This document shows positions 21,926 through 24,308 of a stretch of DNA of 24,308 nt, piece by piece (within the stretch, counting starts at the first letter, position 1; every line of letters begins with the position of its first letter). The DNA is from Clostridia bacterium. Lineage in GTDB: Bacteria; Bacillota; Clostridia; TANB77; CAG-508. Made by a program: the position numbers and the translations under genes. The stretch spans positions 1 through 24,308 of the forward strand of contig CAAEBO010000018.1 of assembly GCA_900754085.1 (NCBI GenBank), written 5' to 3'. A model generated the notes under the pieces. It saw only the letters and a program-made list of their open reading frames with translations, had not been told where the DNA came from and ran no database searches.

Positions 21926-23155
21926 ATGATAAGAAAATTTGAAAAAGGTGATATAAATGATGTAATGCAAATATGGAAAAATGAAAACATAAAAGCGCAT
22001 CAATTTATTTCAAAAAAATATTGGGAAAATAATTATAACTATGTAAAAGAAATTTTACCAAATGCAGAAATATATGTATATGTTATTGAAGAAAATATAG
22101 TAGGATTTATAGGGCTAGACCAAAATTATATTGAGGGTATTTTTATTGATACAAATAATCAATGTAATGGTATAGGAACATCTTTATTAAATAAAGTAAA
22201 AGAAGATAAAGATAATTTAACATTAAGTGTATATAAGAAAAATTTGAATGCAATTAGTTTTTATAAGAAAAATGGATTTGTAATTATAAAAGAAAGTATA
22301 GATGAAAGAACAAATGAAGTAGAATATATTATGAGCTGGGAAAAGCAGAAGAATAAGGCAAAAAAAATAATAGCAATGGATTTAGATGGAACTTTACTTA
22401 AAGATAATAAAGAATGTCCTAAAAGTACAAAGGAATATTTAAAAAAATTAAAAGATGAAGGTTATATTATAGTAATTGCTACAGGAAGGATACTAAAATC
22501 CGCAAAAGATATTACAGATGGAGCAGAATTTGCAAATTATATTGTAGCAGACTCAGGAAGTGTAATTTATGATAATAAATATAAAAATATAATTAGTGAA
22601 AGTATAATAGACAAACCAAATCTAATTAAAATATGCGAAGGTTACAAAAGTGATTGGGGAATATTAGAATTATGTGATGAACAATGGTGTAATGTATATA
22701 CAGACTTAAAATATAAACCAAGAGAATATGATAATTTGATATTAAACATAAACGACTTTCTTAATAATAATCAGAAAATAACACATATTAGTATTATACC
22801 TAAACAATATTGTGTATATAAAATAATTGATAAATTAAAAGAAGAATTGCCTACCCTTACAGTATCACTTATGCAAGATTCCTTTTCGGATTTAAAATAT
22901 ATAGAAATACACAATAATGAAATAAATAAATATAAAGGAATAAAATTAATAGCAAACAAAGAAGGAATAGAAAATAAAAACATTATATGTTTTGGTGATG
23001 GACTAAATGATATAGATATGATAGAAAAAAGTGGTATAGGTGTAGCAATGGAAAATGCACTTTCAGAAATAAAGCAAATTGCAGAATTTACAACATTATC
23101 AAACAATAATGAGGGAATAAAATATTTTTTGGAACAAAATTTAAATAAGTTATAA
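21926..23155 (+). CDS. GNAT acetyltransferase fused to Cof-type HAD phosphatase
   Basis: A 409-aa two-domain enzyme. Residues 1 to about 138 form a GNAT N-acetyltransferase, with the acetyl-CoA loop around QCNGIGTSLL (79-88) and the FYKKNGF signature (112-118). Residues about 146-405 form a HAD-IIB (Cof-like) phosphatase: DLDGT (152-156), ATGR after IIVI, the cap domain, the motif III lysine in NKYKGIKLI, and FGDGLNDIDMIEKSG as motif IV. Both active sites look complete. GNAT-HAD fusions of this layout are known in Bacillota, so it is not a local accident, but the substrates are unknown; the HAD part probably takes a sugar phosphate or similar small phosphate. AGGAGA precedes the ATG. Confidence 0.9.
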   Translation: MIRKFEKGDINDVMQIWKNENIKAHQFISKKYWENNYNYVKEILPNAEIYVYVIEENIVGFIGLDQNYIEGIFIDTNNQCNGIGTSLLNKVKEDKDNLTLSVYKKNLNAISFYKKNGFVIIKESIDERTNEVEYIMSWEKQKNKAKKIIAMDLDGTLLKDNKECPKSTKEYLKKLKDEGYIIVIATGRILKSAKDITDGAEFANYIVADSGSVIYDNKYKNIISESIIDKPNLIKICEGYKSDWGILELCDEQWCNVYTDLKYKPREYDNLILNINDFLNNNQKITHISIIPKQYCVYKIIDKLKEELPTLTVSLMQDSFSDLKYIEIHNNEINKYKGIKLIANKEGIENKNIICFGDGLNDIDMIEKSGIGVAMENALSEIKQIAEFTTLSNNNEGIKYFLEQNLNKL

Positions 23156-23242
23156 TATATATGGATTAAAAAAAGTGAATAAAAGTTGAATATTTTTGTA
23201 AGGTTATAAAAAGTTACAAATTATAAAGGAGTCAAAATTAAT

Positions 23243-23776
23243 ATGGAAAGAAAAGTAATTTTATATATTTCGCAAAGTTTAGATGGATTTATTGCAGATA
23301 GTAAAGGAAGCGTAAATTGGATTGTAGGAAATAGCAATGAATATATTGGTGACTATGGCTATGAAAATTTTATAAAAAATATAGACACAGTTATTTTAGG
23401 AGCAAACACATATAATCAAATAAAAAATGAACTATCACCAGAAAAGTGGGTGTATGAAGATTTACAAAGTTATGTTTTTACTAATGAAAAAATTAAAGAT
23501 ACTGCAAATATAAAATATATTAATATGAATATAGAAGAGCTAATAAATAAATTAAAACAAGAAAAAGGAAAAAATATATGGATATGTGGAGGAGCAAACT
23601 TGGTAAATCAATGCTTAAAAAAGAATTTAATTGATGAATATCAAATTACAACTGTTCCAATAATTCTAGGAAATGGTGTTAGACTATTTGAAGACAATAA
23701 TAAAAAAGTCAAACTAGAATTTAAAGAAATAAAAGAAGAAAATGGTTTGGTAATGGGAATATATGCTAAAAGATAA
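23243..23776 (+). CDS. RibD C-terminal/DHFR-fold reductase
   Basis: A 177-aa protein of the dihydrofolate-reductase-like RibD C-terminal family (YwjB/YyaP type). Typical blocks are YISQSLDGFIAD at the N-terminus, a GANTYNQI segment near 52, KGKNIWICGGANLVNQCL near 110, and TVPIILGNGVRLF near 138, all at the positions expected for the NADPH-binding fold. It probably reduces a pterin-like or other small substrate; the true substrate is unknown for most members. AAAGGAG about 10 nt upstream defines the start, and a strong terminator follows. Confidence 0.9.
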   Translation: MERKVILYISQSLDGFIADSKGSVNWIVGNSNEYIGDYGYENFIKNIDTVILGANTYNQIKNELSPEKWVYEDLQSYVFTNEKIKDTANIKYINMNIEELINKLKQEKGKNIWICGGANLVNQCLKKNLIDEYQITTVPIILGNGVRLFEDNNKKVKLEFKEIKEENGLVMGIYAKR

Positions 23777-23787
23777 ATTAAAATTTA

Positions 23788-23827
23788 AAATTACTTTATA
23801 CGAAAGTGTAGAGTAATTTTTCTTTTT
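23788..23827 (+). terminator. Terminator with GAAA tetraloop
   Basis: A 14-bp stem (23788-23801 with 23806-23819, two T-G wobbles) capped by GAAA (23802-23805) and followed by a T-rich tail. It ends the reductase transcript. Confidence 0.9.
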
Positions 23828-23933
23828 ATGGTATCATAACGGTAAAAAATAAGATTTATGTAAAAAAAGGAATACAAAAAGGATTATTGGATGAATTTAT
23901 AAATAAGTAATAATATATAGGAGAATAACTAAA

Positions 23934-24308
23934 ATGGAACAAAATACTAAGAAAAATATGATATTAGTTTATATACATACATTTTTGTCAACATTTATAC
24001 TATATTATATATGTGATACTTTATTCTTTATAGAAAGAGGATTAGTATCAAGCCAATATATTAGTTTTGTTGGAATATCATTTTTAATAAAAATAATATT
24101 AGAAATACCTTTTGGAATTATAGCAGATAGAAAAAATAAAAAGAAAATATTATTAATAAGTAATTTATTATTTGTAATTTCAACTTTGACTTTTATTTTT
24201 TCACATAATTATATTAGTTTTTTAATTGCTATAATAATAAATGCCATAAATAATGCACTAAGTTCAGGAATAGTAAATTCTATACTATATGAAAGTACTA
24301 AAAATAAG
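23934..24308 (+). CDS. MFS transporter, N-terminal part (cut by window end)
   Basis: The open frame starts at the ATG at 23934 behind AGGAG (23921-23925) and runs to the last base, giving 125 codons. The product begins MEQNTKKNMILVYIHTFL and has at least three to four membrane helices. The cytoplasmic loop after the second helix reads FGIIADRKNKKKIL, a good match to the major facilitator motif A (G-x-x-x-D-R-x-x-R/K). The substrate cannot be guessed from this part. No terminator or stop is reached. Confidence 0.85.
   Translation, partial: MEQNTKKNMILVYIHTFLSTFILYYICDTLFFIERGLVSSQYISFVGISFLIKIILEIPFGIIADRKNKKKILLISNLLFVISTLTFIFSHNYISFLIAIIINAINNALSSGIVNSILYESTKNK

Noticed and set aside
1..24308. 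CRISPR array, tRNA or rRNA genes
   Set aside because: No regularly spaced repeats and no cloverleaf or rRNA signature were seen while reading both strands.

Overview
The window is very AT-rich, with strong Shine-Dalgarno sequences (AAGGAGG type), TTGACA/TATAAT-type promoters (often with an extended TGn -10) and A/T-ending codons. The gene families (Lgt, NodB-type peptidoglycan deacetylase, SbcDC, ProC/ProB/ProA, a two-domain GNAT-HAD protein) and an OLE RNA locus point to a Bacillota chromosome, most likely a low-GC clostridial or gut-type lineage. No phage, plasmid or insertion-sequence hallmark genes were seen.

Layout. 1-5.7 kb is a run of plus-strand housekeeping genes: lgt, a small RelA/SpoT-type HD hydrolase, a membrane-anchored polysaccharide deacetylase, a HAM1/RdgB-like nucleotide pyrophosphatase, an Rsm22-type methyltransferase with a four-cysteine cluster motif, and a cation diffusion facilitator. 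A palindromic repeat lies between the deacetylase and the pyrophosphatase. 5.7-7.7 kb is accessory: a small membrane protein with a fresh 12-codon tandem duplication, an orphan 133-aa protein behind a structured leader, and a convergent membrane-anchored exported protein.

7.9-9.2 kb is the most notable part. A region of about 600 nt without ORFs has its own promoter, many nested helices and a terminator, and is followed by a 178-aa four-helix membrane protein. I read this as an OLE (ornate, large, extremophilic) RNA with its partner OapA. 9.3-14.4 kb holds sbcD-sbcC (overlapping) and two coupled unknown genes.

14.5-15.7 kb has a 62-aa minus-strand gene flanked by a perfect 14-nt inverted repeat. 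It is divergent from an unknown 245-aa gene whose promoter is covered by a perfect 15-bp-arm palindrome. 15.8-18.9 kb is the proline pathway: proC as its own unit, then proB-proA, converting glutamate to proline. ProB lacks the PUA domain.

19.0-21.2 kb is one open frame that looks like a chimera. An ABC exporter half runs up to the end of Walker B, then switches in frame at Ser-Gly into the SxN motif of a D-Ala-D-Ala carboxypeptidase. Neither half is complete, so this is either a deletion fusion or an assembly junction. 21.4-24.3 kb contains a small exported protein with a hairpin between its Shine-Dalgarno and start, a GNAT-HAD fusion, a RibD/DHFR-fold reductase, and the first 125 codons of an MFS transporter cut by the window edge.
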